Assembly (NCBI RefSeq): GCF_023824195.1
Contig: NZ_CP085442.1
Span: 4,254,001-4,318,000 of the forward strand
DNA length: 64,000 nucleotides
Origin: Priestia megaterium
GTDB taxonomy: Bacteria > Bacillota > Bacilli > Bacillales > Bacillaceae_H
Direction of reading: 5' to 3'
Positions 63,075 to 64,000 of this stretch are shown here, piece after piece (the first letter of the stretch is position 1; each line of letters starts with the position of its first letter). The notes under the pieces were generated by a model, which did not search any database, was not told the DNA's origin, and saw only the letters and a list, made by a program, of their open reading frames with translations. The position numbers and the translations under genes are program-made.

Positions 63075-64000
63075 TTATAACATTAATTTTTCAGCTTCGT
63101 TAGCCGTGTTTAACTCATTAAACTTTGCTCTTTTTGTAAATTGTCCGTAGCCTTTTTGACCAACAAACTGCTTATTTTTTACGACAAATTCCCCGCGGCA
63201 AAGCACTGAAACCGGCTCACCTGTGACTTTCATTCCCTCAAATGCGCTATAATCGACTGCCATATGATGCGTGTTTGCTGAAATCGTACGTTCAACAGAA
63301 GGGTCAAATATAAGCAGATCTGCGTCTGCGCCAACCGCTATTGTTCCTTTTTTCGGGTACAGTCCGAACAGCTTAGCAATTTTTGTTGATGTTATATCAA
63401 CAAACTGATTTATATTAATTCGTTTCTTCACTACTCCTTCTGAAAATAAAATACTCATGCGATCCTCGATAATAGGGCCTCCGTTTGGAATCTTCGTAAA
63501 ATCTCCTTTTCCCAGATCTTTTTGACCGTTAAAATCAAACGAACACTGATCTGATCCAATCGTTTGCAAGTCGCCATTACGCAGAGCATTCCACAAAACA
63601 TCTTGGTTCCATTTTTCACGTAAAGGCGGCGACCATACGTATTTTGCTCCTTCAAAATTCGGTTTCTCTAAATAGGTTTGGTCAAGCGTCAAATACTGCG
63701 GACACGTTTCGCCCCAGATATTTACGCCTTTTTCCCTTGCTTCAGCAATCTTTTTAACCGCTTCAGCGCACGACACGTGAACAACATAGAGCTGTGAGTC
63801 AGCCAGCTCCGTTAGCACCGCGGCTCTTCCCGTAGCTTCTCCTTCTATTTCTGGAGGACGAGTCAGTGCATGATAGATAGGATCGGTTTGTCCTTGTTCT
63901 AGTGCTTTTGCCGTTAAATACTCAATAACATCTCCATTTTCAGCATGTACCATCACAAGCGCCCCTAGTTTTTTAGCTTGCACTAGCGTTTGATAAAGGG
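63075..64000 (-). CDS. hydA: Dihydropyrimidinase (D-hydantoinase), 5' end cut by window edge
   Basis: About 308 C-terminal residues of a cyclic amidohydrolase that opens dihydrouracil/dihydrothymine (or hydantoins). Metal-ligand and catalytic blocks: VMVHAENGD (His), LYVVHVSCAEA (His), TIGSDQCSFDFNGQ (Asp) and NGGPIIEDRM. The C-terminal domain has CRGEFVVKN. The reading frame is open to base 64000, so the N-terminal part with the HxH motif and the metal-bridging lysine lies outside. The product would be N-carbamoyl-beta-alanine, linking to the beta-alanine genes to the left. Confidence 0.9.
   Translation of the reverse strand, partial: LYQTLVQAKKLGALVMVHAENGDVIEYLTAKALEQGQTDPIYHALTRPPEIEGEATGRAAVLTELADSQLYVVHVSCAEAVKKIAEAREKGVNIWGETCPQYLTLDQTYLEKPNFEGAKYVWSPPLREKWNQDVLWNALRNGDLQTIGSDQCSFDFNGQKDLGKGDFTKIPNGGPIIEDRMSILFSEGVVKKRININQFVDITSTKIAKLFGLYPKKGTIAVGADADLLIFDPSVERTISANTHHMAVDYSAFEGMKVTGEPVSVLCRGEFVVKNKQFVGQKGYGQFTKRAKFNELNTANEAEKLML

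Overview
The window looks like the chromosome of a Bacillus-type spore-former, most likely Priestia (Bacillus) megaterium or a close relative. The basis is AT-rich DNA, strong AGGAGG ribosome sites, frequent TTG/GTG starts, and gene order collinear with the B. subtilis ypdA-gudB to yqjM interval. There is no rRNA, tRNA, CRISPR array, prophage or transposase. Most of the window is conserved core genome.

Layout. 1-4.2 kb: partial prsW, ansA, ypdA (bacillithiol disulfide reductase), gudB (intact active form). 4.5-11.2 kb: mecB; a MerR-type regulator with a cobalamin-binding domain of the LitR/CarH photoreceptor type; ypbG; a membrane protein; ypbF, ypbD, recS, ypbB. 11.4-15.3 kb: ferredoxin, ribU behind an FMN riboswitch, serA, and an M23/LysM hydrolase. 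15.4-22.6 kb: resABC and resDE (cytochrome c biogenesis and redox two-component system) split by a dispersed repeat, then rluB. 22.7-29.8 kb: dacB-spmA-spmB, scpAB, a 32-residue YjcZ-like gene, ypuF, ribT, ppiB, ypuA. 29.8-39.2 kb: lysA, the seven-gene spoVA operon, and dacF/spoIIAA-spoIIAB-sigF. 39.3-45.3 kb: punA-deoB, xerD, yqzK, fur, spoIIM, nudF and mciZ. 45.4-57.3 kb: yqkF, yqkE, a ketone-body/leucine-end module (scoAB, thiolase, HMG-CoA lyase), yqkD, yqkB, a CDGSH protein, yqjQ, yqjP, proI, namA, rnz. 57.3-64 kb: a beta-alanine/pyrimidine-type catabolic cluster (class III aminotransferase, CoA-acylating semialdehyde dehydrogenase, PucR-type regulator, dihydropyrimidinase cut by the right edge).

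How genes work together. Sporulation dominates: sigF and its regulators have a recognisable sigma-H promoter, dacF a sigma-F promoter, spoVA a sigma-G promoter, and dacB-spmAB and spoIIM sigma-E promoters. Carbon control is visible as cre sites placed just downstream of the resA, scoA and HMG-CoA lyase promoters. Acetoacetate made by HMG-CoA lyase can be activated by ScoAB and cleaved by the thiolase. In the last cluster, beta-alanine would be converted to malonate semialdehyde and then acetyl-CoA.

No wholly new system is obvious. The best leads are the B12-type regulator with a perfect palindrome exactly in its own promoter spacer, a three-copy MITE-like repeat family, uncharacterised operators at deoB, serA and the semialdehyde dehydrogenase, and a perfect 28-bp palindrome that encodes the same C-terminus for two convergent genes.
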